A program made the translations under genes and the position numbers. The notes below the pieces were generated by a model. It made no database searches. It was not told the origin of the DNA and saw only the letters and a program-made list of their open reading frames with translations. 64,000 nucleotides of DNA from Erythrobacter sp. Its GTDB lineage: Bacteria > Pseudomonadota > Alphaproteobacteria > Sphingomonadales > Sphingomonadaceae. The number at the start of each line of letters is the position of its first letter. The first letter of the stretch is position 1. Shown piece after piece: positions 35,280-44,385 of this stretch. The stretch covers positions 124,001 to 188,000 of the forward strand of contig DAICXZ010000032.1 of assembly GCA_027311945.1 (NCBI GenBank). Direction: 5' to 3'.

Positions 35280-35972
35280 ATGGCCAAGCAGACCAAGAAG
35301 CAGCAGACCGTCGCCAAGCTCGACGCCGAAAAGCTCTACACCGTCACCGAGGCACTCGCCGTCCTGCGCGAGCACAAGGGCAAGTTCGACGAGACCGTCG
35401 AAGTCGCCATGAACCTCGGCGTCGATCCGCGCCACGCCGACCAGATGGTCCGCGGCATGATTTCGCTGCCTTCGGGCACCGGCAAGACCGCCAAGGTCGC
35501 CGTGTTCGCGCGCGGTGACAATGCCGAGAAGGCGCTGGCCGCTGGTGCCGACAAGGTCGGCGCGGAAGACCTGATGGAAGACATGCAGAACGGCAACCTC
35601 GATTATGACCGCGTGATCGCCACGCCGGACATGATGGGCGTTGTCGGCCGTCTCGGTAAGGTGCTGGGCCCCAAGGGTCTGATGCCGAACCCGAAGCTCG
35701 GCACCGTAACCCCGAACGTGGAGCAGGCCGTGAAGGACGCCAAGGGCGGCCAGGTCGAGTTCCGCGTCGAGAAGCAGGGCATCATCCACTCCGGCATCGG
35801 CAAGCTGAGCTTCGACGATGCGGCGCTGATGGCGAACTTCAAGGCGCTGACCGAAGCAGTGGTGAAGGCCAAGCCGTCGGGAGCCAAGGGCAAGTATGTC
35901 CGCAAGGTTTCGCTGACCTCGACCATGGGCCCCGGCCTCAAGGTCGACCTCGCCGAGATCGAAGGCGCATAA
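35280..35972 (+). CDS. rplA: 50S ribosomal protein L1
   Basis: A 230-residue L1 with [39 protein letters not shown], the [20 protein letters not shown] signature and [18 protein letters not shown]. It forms the mobile L1 stalk and in other bacteria represses the L11-L1 mRNA. It is coupled closely to rplK and closed by a strong terminator, so rplJ-rplL must lie elsewhere or in a separate transcript. Confidence 0.98.
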   Translation: MAKQTKKQQTVAKLDAEKLYTVTEALAVLREHKGKFDETVEVAMNLGVDPRHADQMVRGMISLPSGTGKTAKVAVFARGDNAEKALAAGADKVGAEDLMEDMQNGNLDYDRVIATPDMMGVVGRLGKVLGPKGLMPNPKLGTVTPNVEQAVKDAKGGQVEFRVEKQGIIHSGIGKLSFDDAALMANFKALTEAVVKAKPSGAKGKYVRKVSLTSTMGPGLKVDLAEIEGA

Positions 35973-35996
35973 TCGCCTGACCTTCGAGAGGTTATG

Positions 35997-36037
35997 AAAA
36001 AAAGGGGCCGGTGGCGCGATCCACCGGCCCCTTTTTC
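35997..36037 (+). terminator. Rho-independent terminator after rplA
   Basis: GGGGCCGGTGG (36004-36014) pairs with CCACCGGCCCC (36021-36031) around a six-base loop. A run of seven A before and five T after makes it usable on both strands, including the convergent gene at 36070. Confidence 0.93.
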
Positions 36038-36069
36038 ATGGGTGTGATCAGAGCGACGGACGACGCATC

Positions 36070-36738
36070 TCAGCTATGCGGAAAGGCTTCGAGCAGCGCT
36101 GCGGCCAGACGGTTGGCGATGGCGGCATCGTCCCATTGTTCGTCGCCTTCGCGGGTGAGGATATTTGCCCGCGCTTCCCACAGGACGGCACCGCTCGCCT
36201 CGTCGCGAATGCGCAGGTCCATCGCGGTAGAGACCAGCGCCGTGCGTGGCTTGGTCATATCCACGTTGACGGCCATGCCATAGGCAGTGCCACGATTGGA
36301 CACCATTACGCTCGATGAGCCGCTGATCGGGCTGCGCTGCTGTTCGGCGGGTTCGGCAACGGTCTGGCTAATGCGGATTTCGGCGCGCTGGGACGCCTTG
36401 TCGGGATTGCCGCTGGCATCGTAACCGGCCAGCACGAGCCGGTCGATCACCGCCGCCTCATAGTCCAGCCGCGAGCGCGCCTCCGGCGTTGAATCGGGCA
36501 GGACTACAAGCCGGATGGTGCCATGGCCGAGCGCTTCGGTGCCCTCTTCGGCGGCAAAATGGGCGGAAGAAACCTGGCCTTCGCGGGAAGCGCCTGCGCG
36601 TGAGACGGTCCGCTCGGAGCGGCTTGCGCCATCCCAGCCGCCGCCCCAGCCGCCAGAGCGCATCTGGGCCTGGGCAGTGCTGACGAGGCCAAGGGAAAGG
36701 GAAAGGGCTAAAAAGGCAAGGCGGGGTGCTGCGCGCAT
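36070..36738 (-). CDS. Exported protein of unknown function
   Basis: A 222-residue protein with a clear signal peptide ([20 protein letters not shown]). A Gly/Ser/Arg-rich stretch follows ([17 protein letters not shown]), then a domain of about 150 residues with alternating strands ([40 protein letters not shown]). The layout recalls periplasmic DUF4136-like lipoproteins, but there is no lipobox and I do not assign the family. GAGG five bases upstream supports ATG 36738. It is separated from the rplA unit by a bidirectional-looking terminator. Confidence 0.7.
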   Translation of the reverse strand: MRAAPRLAFLALSLSLGLVSTAQAQMRSGGWGGGWDGASRSERTVSRAGASREGQVSSAHFAAEEGTEALGHGTIRLVVLPDSTPEARSRLDYEAAVIDRLVLAGYDASGNPDKASQRAEIRISQTVAEPAEQQRSPISGSSSVMVSNRGTAYGMAVNVDMTKPRTALVSTAMDLRIRDEASGAVLWEARANILTREGDEQWDDAAIANRLAAALLEAFPHS

Positions 36739-36815
36739 AGCGTCCTCGTATCTGTGCTCGCTCCACCTCATTGACGCGCCTACAGCGGTGGGCCTTGCGG
36801 CAGGATGAACTGCGC

Positions 36816-37580
36816 TCAGATGCCGCCGCGGGTCACCGTGCGCCCTTCGGCCTCAAGCGCCTGCGCAAGCGCATCGCTGGCCCGTTGCAGCATTTCGGGA
36901 TCGGTTGAGCGGAGCACGAAGTTGGCCCCCGTGCGCCCCTCGCGGAAGAACGGGTAGGAGCCGATCTGAATACCCTCGTGCACCTTCTCGACGCTGCGCA
37001 GCAGTTCGGCGACCTCGCTTTCGGCGACCCAGCAACCGAGCGTCTCGTTCACCAGCACGGCGCCGCCCTCAAGCGTGCCGGTCAGCGCATCGAGCATCTG
37101 CGCGGTGATCGTGGGCACGCCCGCCATGATATGGACATTGCCCCACTTGATGCCGGGCGCGGCCGACATCCGGTTGGGGATCAGGCTCGCCCCCTCGGGT
37201 GCCCGCGCCATGCGCAGCCGCGCCTCGGTGAGGCCGCCGGGCTTGTCGGCGTAATAGTCCTCCAGAATCGCGCGCGCCTCTGGGTGAACCACCACCGGCA
37301 CGCCCAGCGCCTGCGCTACGGCATCGACCGTGATGTCGTCATGCGTGGGGCCGATCCCGCCGGTGGTGAACAGATAGTCGTAGCTTGTGCGCAGGGCATT
37401 CACCGCCGCCACGATTGCGTCCATATTGTCGGAGACCACGCGCGCCTCGGTGAGGCGGATGCCCTGCACCTGCAGCCAGCTGGCGATCTGCGCGATGTTC
37501 TTGTCGTGGGTGCGGCCGGAGAGAATTTCGTCGCCGATCACCAGCAGGCCGGCGGTCCAGATGCGGTCTTGGCTGCTCAC
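36816..37580 (-). CDS. CinA-like/MoaB-fold molybdopterin-binding domain protein
   Basis: A 254-residue protein with the MoaB/MogA/CinA-N fold. It shows TAGLLVIGDEILSGRTHDKN, YLFTTGGIGPTHDDITVDAV and RMARAPEGASLIPNR with PGIKWGNVHIMAGVP. It lacks the C-terminal nicotinamide-nucleotide amidase domain of full CinA, as in many alphaproteobacterial competence/damage-inducible protein A homologues. Its start overlaps the stop of the upstream monooxygenase gene by 4 bases. It is the last gene of metF-folD-monooxygenase-cinA. The function is unknown. Confidence 0.85.
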   Translation of the reverse strand: MSSQDRIWTAGLLVIGDEILSGRTHDKNIAQIASWLQVQGIRLTEARVVSDNMDAIVAAVNALRTSYDYLFTTGGIGPTHDDITVDAVAQALGVPVVVHPEARAILEDYYADKPGGLTEARLRMARAPEGASLIPNRMSAAPGIKWGNVHIMAGVPTITAQMLDALTGTLEGGAVLVNETLGCWVAESEVAELLRSVEKVHEGIQIGSYPFFREGRTGANFVLRSTDPEMLQRASDALAQALEAEGRTVTRGGI

Positions 37581-39055
37581 TTGGTGGGCTCCTCGGGTCG
37601 ATCAGGGTTGGTGAAGCGCAGGATGCCGTCCGATACCGGGCGGCTGCGGAAGTCGCGCGCATCTTCATAGTAGTCGTGGTTCAGCCGCCAAGGCAATGCG
37701 GCGGCGCTCTTAGGCATCAGCGGCCTTGCGCGCTGGAGATAGCCCGAGGTGTAGTCGAACGGATCGACCGCTGTGGGCTCGTCCTCGGGCAACAGTTCGG
37801 GCGTGGCTACGCGCGTGCCGGTGCGGCGCATGTGGTCGACAGCCTCAGCGGCAAAACGCGCATTGTTGTCGGCGCGCAGGGTCCAGCTGGCGTTGAGATA
37901 GCCGAACACCACCGACAGGTTGGGCACGTTCGAAAACATCGTGCCGCGATAGAAGTAGCGCTGCGTGAAGTCGACCGGCTTGCCGCCTATCGACACTGAG
38001 GCCTTGCCCGCCAGAACCAGCTGGAGGCCCGTGGCGGTCACGACGATATCGGCGGGCAGATAGGCCCCGGACGTGAGCTTCACGCCGCCTTCGTCGAACC
38101 CGGCCACGGTGTCGGTGACCACTTCAGCTTTTCCGCTTTTCACCGCTTCGAACAGGTCGCCATCGGGCACGAGGCAAAGCCGCTGCTGCCATGGGTTATA
38201 GGGTGGCTCGAAGTGCCTGGGATCGTAGGCCGGGCCGAGCTGCTGTTTCAGCATCGCGCGTAGCATACTGGCGAGCTTGCCTGGATTGCGCCGCGACAGG
38301 CGGAAGAAATAGCTGCGCAGCGCGATGTTCTTCTGCCGGGTGAGCCAGTAGGCCCAGCGCTCGGGCAGGAACCGCTCGAACAGCTTGCCGATCCGGTCCT
38401 TGCGCGGGCCTGCGGCCATCCATGTCGGCGTACGCTGGAGCATGGTTACGTGCGCCGCTGTCTCGGCCATGGCAGGAACGATGGTCACGGCGGTCGCGCC
38501 CGAGCCGATCACCACCACCCGTTTGCCTGCATAGTCGAGATCGTCGGGCCAGAACTGCGGGTGCACCACCGCGCCGCCAAATTGGGCGATGCCCGGTAGC
38601 TCCGCATCGTGGGGGTTGTCGTAGTCGTAATAACCGCTCGCGAAGTAGAGCCAGCGGCAGGTGACGACCTGCGTCCTGCCATCGCCCAGCCGTGCGGTGA
38701 CGCGCCATAGCGCCTTTGCCGCATCCCAGTCGGCGGAAAGCACTTCGCGGTCGAAATAGATATTGCCGACGATCCCGCGTTCTTCGGCCACCTGTTCGAG
38801 GTAGGCGAGGATGGCGGGGCCATCGGCGATGGCGTTCTCGTCGCGCCATGGCGCGAAGGAGAAGCCGAGGGTGTGCATGTCGCTATCCGAGCGCACGCCC
38901 GGATAGCGAAACAGGTCCCAGGTCCCGCCGATCGCCTGCCGCCGTTCGAACACGGCATAGCTTGCCTCGGGGCAGATCATGCCCAGATGCGCGGCCATCG
39001 AAATGCCCGAAATCCCGGCTCCGACAATCAGGACGTCGAAATCGGGTTCGGTCAT
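37577..39055 (-). CDS. Flavin-containing (Baeyer-Villiger-type) monooxygenase
   Basis: A 492-residue FAD- and NADPH-dependent monooxygenase. The FAD motif is VLIVGAGISGISMAAHL, and the NADPH motif is VVVIGSGATAVTIVPAMA. The fingerprint F-x-G-x3-H-x3-W-P appears as FGGAVVHPQFWPDD, typical of type I Baeyer-Villiger enzymes and flavin monooxygenases. It would insert oxygen next to a ketone or oxidise a heteroatom. The gene lies 21 bases after folD and overlaps the next gene by 4 bases, an unexpected place in a one-carbon operon. The substrate is unknown. Confidence 0.87.
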   Translation of the reverse strand: MTEPDFDVLIVGAGISGISMAAHLGMICPEASYAVFERRQAIGGTWDLFRYPGVRSDSDMHTLGFSFAPWRDENAIADGPAILAYLEQVAEERGIVGNIYFDREVLSADWDAAKALWRVTARLGDGRTQVVTCRWLYFASGYYDYDNPHDAELPGIAQFGGAVVHPQFWPDDLDYAGKRVVVIGSGATAVTIVPAMAETAAHVTMLQRTPTWMAAGPRKDRIGKLFERFLPERWAYWLTRQKNIALRSYFFRLSRRNPGKLASMLRAMLKQQLGPAYDPRHFEPPYNPWQQRLCLVPDGDLFEAVKSGKAEVVTDTVAGFDEGGVKLTSGAYLPADIVVTATGLQLVLAGKASVSIGGKPVDFTQRYFYRGTMFSNVPNLSVVFGYLNASWTLRADNNARFAAEAVDHMRRTGTRVATPELLPEDEPTAVDPFDYTSGYLQRARPLMPKSAAALPWRLNHDYYEDARDFRSRPVSDGILRFTNPDRPEEPTK

Positions 39056-39076
39056 TCAGCACCTTTCGTAAGGCAG

Positions 39077-40006
39077 TCAGTTCTTGGAACTATGCATAGA
39101 GCGATCCGGCGCATCGGCATAGTCGCTCTCGCCGTCATCGTTTCCCTGCGCCACGCGCTCGGCCGCCTGCACCGTGTTGGCGAGCAGGCACGAAATCGTC
39201 ATCGGGCCGACGCCGCCGGGCACCGGGGTGATGGCCTTGGCGTGCTGGCATTCGTCGAAGGCCACGTCGCCCACCAGCTTCTCCTTGCCGGTGGCCTCAT
39301 CCATGATGCGGGTGATGCCCACGTCGATGATGACCGCGCCCGGCTTGACCCAGCTGCCCTTGACCAGCTCGGGTGCGCCAGCGGCGGCGACGATGATGTC
39401 GGCCTTGCGGGCGATATCGGGCAGGTTGTGGGTGTAGATATGGGTGACGGTGACGGTGCACTCGGCATCGAGCAGCAGGTTGGCCACGGGCTTGCCGACG
39501 ATGTTCGACTTGCCGATCACCACCGCGTCCTTGCCCTTGAGATCGTCGATCACGGTGCCGAGCAGGATCATCACGCCGAGCGGAGTGCAGGGCACGATCC
39601 CGCCGGTGCCGGTGCTGAGGCGCCCGACGTTGACCGGGTGGAACCCGTCGACGTCCTTGTCCGGGCTGATCGAACGCAGCACGAGGCGGGTGTCGATATG
39701 ATCGGGCAGCGGCACCTGGCACAGGATGCCGTGCACGGTCGGATCGTTGTTCAGCTGGTCGATCAGCTTGAGCAGGTATTCCTGGCCGGTGTCGGCGGGC
39801 AGGCGATGTTCGGTCGAATTGATGCCGACCTTCTCGCAAGCCTTGATCTTGCGGCGGACGTAGACCTGGCTCGCGCCGTCCTCGCCCACCAGGATCACGG
39901 TCAGGCCGGGGCGGGGGTGCCCGGCTGCCACCAGCGCATCGACGCGCGCCTTGGTCTTTTCGTCCAGGTCGCGCGCAACGGCGCGGCCATCGATGATATC
40001 GGCCAT
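39077..40006 (-). CDS. folD: Bifunctional methylenetetrahydrofolate dehydrogenase/cyclohydrolase
   Basis: A 309-residue FolD. It shows the catalytic YVRRKIKACEKVGI tyrosine-lysine region, GILCQVPLPDHID, PDKDVDGFHPVNVGRL, the Rossmann GKDAVVIGKSNIVGKPVANL and the closing TPVPGGVGPMTISCLL. It interconverts 5,10-methylene- and 10-formyl-tetrahydrofolate. Placed 25 bases after metF and divergent from a LigM-like demethylase, it would oxidise methyl groups taken from methoxy aromatics. The short C-terminal tail past residue 292 is unconserved. Confidence 0.96.
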   Translation of the reverse strand: MADIIDGRAVARDLDEKTKARVDALVAAGHPRPGLTVILVGEDGASQVYVRRKIKACEKVGINSTEHRLPADTGQEYLLKLIDQLNNDPTVHGILCQVPLPDHIDTRLVLRSISPDKDVDGFHPVNVGRLSTGTGGIVPCTPLGVMILLGTVIDDLKGKDAVVIGKSNIVGKPVANLLLDAECTVTVTHIYTHNLPDIARKADIIVAAAGAPELVKGSWVKPGAVIIDVGITRIMDEATGKEKLVGDVAFDECQHAKAITPVPGGVGPMTISCLLANTVQAAERVAQGNDDGESDYADAPDRSMHSSKN

Positions 40007-40031
40007 ATTCGTTCCTTCGCTTGTGCGCAGC

Positions 40032-40904
40032 TCAGCTGTGCTTGGCGTCGTAGCCGTTGATCCACTCGGCCGACGCGGTGAGCGCGCCGAACGGATAGAA
40101 GTGCAGGCGCACGCGGCCGTGGCGCTCGGTCAGCTTCTTTTCGAGGTTGCCGACCAGCTTGTCCGGGCCGGCGCTGCCGATCAGGTTGGTGATCGAGATC
40201 CCGTACTTCTTCATGACCGAAGCCGAGGCACCCACGCCGCAGCGCTTGGCGAAGCCGAGCAGGCGCTTGATACCAGCCGGGCCGGGCACGCCAAGGCGCA
40301 CCGGCACGTCGATGCCGCGGTCGCGCATTTCGGCAAGCCATTCGACGATCGCGTCGTCGTCGAAGGCGAACTGGGTGACGACCAGCGGGGTCATGCCGTG
40401 GGCACGCACCGCGTCGATCTTCTTCTGCATCCACACCCACAACTCTTCGCCTGAGTTGTTCGGGTGGCCTTCGGGGTGGCCGCCCACGCCGACGATGGTG
40501 ATGCCGTGCTTTTCGAGCAGGCCCGACTCGATGATCTGCAGCGAGTTCTCGTAAGGCCCTTCGGCCTCGGGCGGATCGCCGGCGATGATGAACACGCGCT
40601 TCACGCCAGCCTTCTGGGTGATTTCGCCCAGATACCAGTCAAGCTGCTCTTCGCTCTCGATGCGGCGGGCCGAAAGGTGGACGATCGGCTCGAACCCGAG
40701 CGCGCGCACCTGAATGGCGGCTTCGACGCGCTGCGACAGCTCTTCGCCTGGCAGGAAGGTAACGGCGACCTGCGTGTTCGGACGGATCAGCGGGGCTGCT
40801 TCCTTGAGACCCTCGATTTCCTTCGCGGTCATCTCCAGCGAATAGCCGTCGACCATGTTCGCGGCAGGGTTTTCCCAGTTGGGGTGAATGGCGGCGTAGG
40901 ACAT
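40032..40904 (-). CDS. metF: Methylenetetrahydrofolate reductase family protein
   Basis: A 290-residue FAD enzyme of the MTHFR fold. It has NTQVAVTFLPGEELSQRV, PIVHLSARRIESEEQL, RVFIIAGDPPEAEGPYENSL, VGVGGHPEGHP and VTQFAFDDDAIVEWL. It lacks strong resemblance at the N-terminus to E. coli MetF and looks like the branch found beside sphingomonad O-demethylases, where it oxidises 5-methyl-tetrahydrofolate. ATG 40904 follows GAGGAGAGAC. It is the first gene of a four-gene unit divergent from the hydrolase and LigM-like genes, with 155 bp between. Confidence 0.9.
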   Translation of the reverse strand: MSYAAIHPNWENPAANMVDGYSLEMTAKEIEGLKEAAPLIRPNTQVAVTFLPGEELSQRVEAAIQVRALGFEPIVHLSARRIESEEQLDWYLGEITQKAGVKRVFIIAGDPPEAEGPYENSLQIIESGLLEKHGITIVGVGGHPEGHPNNSGEELWVWMQKKIDAVRAHGMTPLVVTQFAFDDDAIVEWLAEMRDRGIDVPVRLGVPGPAGIKRLLGFAKRCGVGASASVMKKYGISITNLIGSAGPDKLVGNLEKKLTERHGRVRLHFYPFGALTASAEWINGYDAKHS

Positions 40905-41059
40905 CGCTTGTCTCTCCTCTCGGGCCACAGAATCGTGCGCTCGCGCGACGCTTTAGGCCAATTGATCTCTCGATAGAAAGCCCCTAGCGGCGTGCTGGTT
41001 ATTCGTATAGATGAAATTTTCAAGAACGCGAAGAGAGAGGCAATTCCGGTCTTCCTACT

Positions 41060-41761
41060 ATGCTGATTTTCCTGCCAGGCCTGATCTGTGATGCGAGCAT
41101 CTATGCGCCGCAAACTGCTGCCTTTTCCGATTCGCATGCAGTCGATTCCTACGGGATGGCCGACAGCCTGGCCGAAATGGCGCGAATCGCGCTGGGCGAT
41201 GCCGACCGCTTGGGCGCCGAGCGCTTTGATCTGTTCGGCCACTCGATGGGCGGGCGCGTCGCGCTGGAAGTCTACCGGATGGCGCCCGAACGCGTGCGCC
41301 GCCTCGCATTGGTCAGCACCGGCATCCACCCGCTCAAGGAAGGCGAACCGGCCAAGCGCGAAGCCTTGAAGCAGGTCGGCTACGATCACGGTTTCGAAGC
41401 ATTGGTCGACCAGTGGCTGCCGCCGATGGTGGCCGAGGCGAACCGCGGGAAGCCCGAGCTTTACGATCCGATGCGCGCCATGTCGCTGGCCATGGGCCAG
41501 GACGTGTTTGACGCCCAGATCAACGCGCTCGTTACCCGGCGCGAGGTCGACAGCGTGCTTGCCTCCATCACCTGCCCGACGCTGGTGATGACCGGAGAAC
41601 TCGACGCCTGGGCGCCGCCCGCGCAGCACGAGCAGATCGCTGCAAGCATCGCCAATTCGCAACTCGTTGTCGTGCCGGGGGCTGGACACATGATCCAGCT
41701 CGAAGCACCCGACGCGGTCAACGAAGCAATAACCCGCTGGCTCGCAACGCCGGCAACCTGA
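41060..41761 (+). CDS. Alpha/beta hydrolase
   Basis: A 233-residue hydrolase. The nucleophile elbow is GHSMGGRVALEVY, the acid lies in MTGELDAWAPPAQHEQI and the histidine in VPGAGHMIQLEAPDAVNEAI. It starts MLIFLPGLICDASIYAPQTA, so it has no signal peptide and is cytoplasmic. It lies 33 bases before the LigM-like gene on the same strand and is divergent from metF. It may hydrolyse an ester of the methoxyphenol substrate, an inference from position only. Confidence 0.85.
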   Translation: MLIFLPGLICDASIYAPQTAAFSDSHAVDSYGMADSLAEMARIALGDADRLGAERFDLFGHSMGGRVALEVYRMAPERVRRLALVSTGIHPLKEGEPAKREALKQVGYDHGFEALVDQWLPPMVAEANRGKPELYDPMRAMSLAMGQDVFDAQINALVTRREVDSVLASITCPTLVMTGELDAWAPPAQHEQIAASIANSQLVVVPGAGHMIQLEAPDAVNEAITRWLATPAT

Positions 41762-41794
41762 TCAACCCGCAACCCTCGAGGAGAGGATAGTAGT

Positions 41795-43219
41795 ATGAGT
41801 GAGAACCTTCAGCAGAAGCTGGATTCGAAGGGCGATATCGTCGAATTCCTGCGCAACCAGCAGCTCGGCCCGAACCCCTATCCGGGCGTCCCGGCCGAAT
41901 ATTCGAACTGGCGCAACGAGCAGCGCGCATGGGCCAAGACCGCCGTGCTGTTCAACCAGAGCTACCACATGGTCGAGCTGTACGTGCGCGGGCCGGAAGC
42001 CAAGGCGCTGCTCGAGTACACCGCGATCAACTCGTTCAAGAACTTCGCCGTCAACAAGGCCAAGCAGTATGTGCCCGTCACGCCTGAAGGTTATGTGATC
42101 GGCGACGTGATCCTGTTCTACCTCGACGAGGAAGAATTCTCGCTGGTCGGCCGCGCGCCCGCCATCGAGTGGGTCGAGTTCCACGCTCAGTATCCCAAGC
42201 CCGACGGCAGCAAGTGGGACGTTACCGTGGAGCGCGACGAGCGCACCGCGATGCGCACCGACGGTGTTCGCAAGAACTATCGCTTCCAGCTCCAGGGCCC
42301 GAACGCGATGAAGATCCTGAGCCAGGCCATGGGCACCGACGCGCCCGACCTCAAGTTCTTCAACATGGCGCACATCGACATCAACGGCAAAGACGTGATC
42401 GCGCTGCGTCACGGCATGGCCGGTCAGCCGGGCTACGAGCTGTTCGGCCCCTGGGCTGACTACGAAGCCGTGCACTCGGCGCTGGTCGAAGCCGGCAAGA
42501 ACGACGGCCTGACGCTGGTCGGCGGCCGCGCCTATTCGTCGAACACGCTCGAATCGGGCTGGCTGCCTTCGCCGCTGCCCGCCTTCTTCACCGGCGACAG
42601 CCAGATGATGAAGGACTATCGCCAGTGGGCCGACGGCAAGAGCTATGCCGGCATGTGCTCGATCGGCGGCAGCTACGTTCCCGACAGCATCGAGGGCTAT
42701 TACCTCACGCCGTGGGACATCGGCTATGGCCATATCGTGAAGTTCGACCATGATTTCGTGGGCCGCGAGGCGCTCGAGAAGATGGCTGGCGAAAAGCACA
42801 AGCAGAAGGTCACGCTGGCGCTCGACAACGAAGACATGCTGCGCGTGCTCTCGTCGCTTTACGCCGAGGGCGACCGTGCCAAGTACTTCGAATTCCCGAG
42901 CGCGGTCTATGCCATGCACCCGTTCGACGAAGTGAAGAACGCCGACGGCAAGGTCATCGGTGTCTCGACCTGGGTCGGCTACTCGTCGAACGAAGGCAAG
43001 ATGCTGACCCTCGCCATGATCGACCCCGATGAGGTCGAAATGGGCAAGGAAGTGAAGCTGGTGTGGGGCGAGCCGAACGGCGGCACCTCCAAGCCGACCG
43101 TCGAGCCGCACGTCCAGACCGAGATCAAGGCCGTCATCTCGCCGGTTCCTTACTCGAACGTCGCCCGCACGGCCTATGCCGACAGCTGGCGCGCCACGGG
43201 CGTTGGCGCCAACAGCTAA
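41795..43219 (+). CDS. Tetrahydrofolate-dependent aromatic O-demethylase (LigM/DesA-like, GcvT fold)
   Basis: A 474-residue GcvT-fold protein. In sphingomonads, enzymes of this type move the methyl of vanillate, 3-O-methylgallate or syringate to tetrahydrofolate. It starts MSENLQQKLDSKGDIVEFLR and holds KAKQYVPVTPEGYVIGD, LRHGMAGQPGYELFGPW, SSNTLESGWLPSPLPAFFTG, DIGYGHIVKFDHDFVGREAL and GEPNGGTSKPTVEPH. Tyr247 falls exactly at the number I recall for the catalytic tyrosine of Sphingobium LigM. The divergent metF and folD would recycle methyl-tetrahydrofolate, strongly supporting the call. The exact methoxy substrate is not known. DMSP demethylase (DmdA) is a more distant alternative. A terminator follows. 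Confidence 0.85.
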   Translation: MSENLQQKLDSKGDIVEFLRNQQLGPNPYPGVPAEYSNWRNEQRAWAKTAVLFNQSYHMVELYVRGPEAKALLEYTAINSFKNFAVNKAKQYVPVTPEGYVIGDVILFYLDEEEFSLVGRAPAIEWVEFHAQYPKPDGSKWDVTVERDERTAMRTDGVRKNYRFQLQGPNAMKILSQAMGTDAPDLKFFNMAHIDINGKDVIALRHGMAGQPGYELFGPWADYEAVHSALVEAGKNDGLTLVGGRAYSSNTLESGWLPSPLPAFFTGDSQMMKDYRQWADGKSYAGMCSIGGSYVPDSIEGYYLTPWDIGYGHIVKFDHDFVGREALEKMAGEKHKQKVTLALDNEDMLRVLSSLYAEGDRAKYFEFPSAVYAMHPFDEVKNADGKVIGVSTWVGYSSNEGKMLTLAMIDPDEVEMGKEVKLVWGEPNGGTSKPTVEPHVQTEIKAVISPVPYSNVARTAYADSWRATGVGANS

Positions 43220-43244
43220 GGCTGGCGTCTTGAGCTAATCGGAA

Positions 43245-43275
43245 GGGGCGTCCCGTGCGAGCGGGGCGCCCTTTT
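43245..43275 (+). terminator. Rho-independent terminator after the LigM-like gene
   Basis: GGGCGTCCCG (43246-43255) pairs with CGGGGCGCCC (43262-43271) through nine Watson-Crick pairs and one T-G, loop of six, followed by TTTT. It lies 26 bp after the stop and ends the hydrolase-demethylase unit. Confidence 0.85.
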
Positions 43276-43314
43276 CGTTTGCCATCAGGGGGTAAGGCTT
43301 GGCAGGAGAGCGCC

Positions 43315-44385
43315 ATGCTGAAACGCCTCCTGTTCGCCCTTGCTGCCCTGCTGATGCTGCCCTCCGCCGCCTCTGCCGAGACGCTTGAAGGCAGCTGGGC
43401 GCTGCGGATCAACGATACGACGATTTTCCGCTTCGACCTGCGCCAGACCGGCGAGGGCGAATGGAGCGGCGTATGGGCCCGCCCACGCAGTTATCGCAAC
43501 AACGGGGTGATCTTCTCGAATCTCGAGGGGCGGGCGGAGGTGACGTCGCGCAATGCAAGCGTGCAGGGCGATGCCTTGCGGCTGACCTTTCACGATCCTC
43601 GTCCGCGCTCCTTGCCAGAGACCTTCCGTTTCCGCATCACCGGCGAGGGCAGGGCGGAACTGACCTATGTCGATACCGGTTTCGCGCCGTTGCCGCTGGT
43701 GCGCGTGGCGCAGGACACCGAGGTGGGGCCGTTCGACGAGGGCCGCCTTTACGACCGCGACAATGCCCAGACGGCGCCGACGACGCGGCTGGCCGTGCCC
43801 GCGCGTGCTGTGCCCGCTCCGCAGCCAGAGCTCCCCGCGCTTGCAACGCCAGCGTCGCGCCCACAGCCGGAAACCCAGCTGCCCGCACGTGCCGCGCCAG
43901 CGCCTCGCGTTCAGCAGGCAGTGCAGGAGCTGCCGCCGGTTGCAGCGCCCTCGCCACCCGCATCTGGTCAGCAGTCGGCACAGGAGCTTCCCGTCCGCGC
44001 AACGCCAGCGCCCCGGATGCCGCCTCAACCGGCTACACCCGCACCCGTCGCCCCCACGCCCGCCCCAAGCGCGCCGCAGTCCGGTGCCTGGCAGCCCGAC
44101 CCTTCGGTCAGCGCAGCAATTGCAGCGCGGGCGGCAGCGCTTGAAGGGGCAACCGCCGCTGCAGCCGCGCAGCCAAGGGCGGGACCTGAACGCCCTGCAG
44201 CTGCACCGCCGTCCGCACCAAGAGCGCCGCAAACCGGCGACTGGCAGCCCGACCCTTCAGTCAGGGCGGCAATCGCCGCTCGCGCCGCCGCTCTTAACCG
44301 ATCGGCCGAACCAGCCGAAGAGCCGGAAGCGGCACCCGCCCAGCCCGAAGGCCGCCTCGCCGCGGATTTCCTCGAGGGGATCTAG
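43315..44385 (+). CDS. Exported protein with Pro/Ala-rich linker and duplicated WQPDPSV motif
   Basis: A 356-residue protein. Signal peptide LLFALAALLMLPSAASAE is followed by a compact beta-rich domain (about residues 20-145) with GSWALRINDTTIFRFDLRQT. A long Pro/Ala/Gln linker comes next. Two copies of W-Q-P-D-P-S-V-x-A-A-I-A-A-R-A-A-A-L start at residues 259 and 310, 51 residues apart. I recognise no family. GGAGAG before ATG 43315 decides the start. Its stop overlaps the end of the convergent IclR gene by 4 bases. The repeated motif could be a periplasmic interaction peptide. Confidence 0.75.
   Translation: MLKRLLFALAALLMLPSAASAETLEGSWALRINDTTIFRFDLRQTGEGEWSGVWARPRSYRNNGVIFSNLEGRAEVTSRNASVQGDALRLTFHDPRPRSLPETFRFRITGEGRAELTYVDTGFAPLPLVRVAQDTEVGPFDEGRLYDRDNAQTAPTTRLAVPARAVPAPQPELPALATPASRPQPETQLPARAAPAPRVQQAVQELPPVAAPSPPASGQQSAQELPVRATPAPRMPPQPATPAPVAPTPAPSAPQSGAWQPDPSVSAAIAARAAALEGATAAAAAQPRAGPERPAAAPPSAPRAPQTGDWQPDPSVRAAIAARAAALNRSAEPAEEPEAAPAQPEGRLAADFLEGI

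Noticed and set aside
40905-41059. Possible SAM or SAH riboswitch before metF
   Set aside because: The 155-bp gap shows no recognisable riboswitch core or long paired structure; it probably only holds two divergent promoters.
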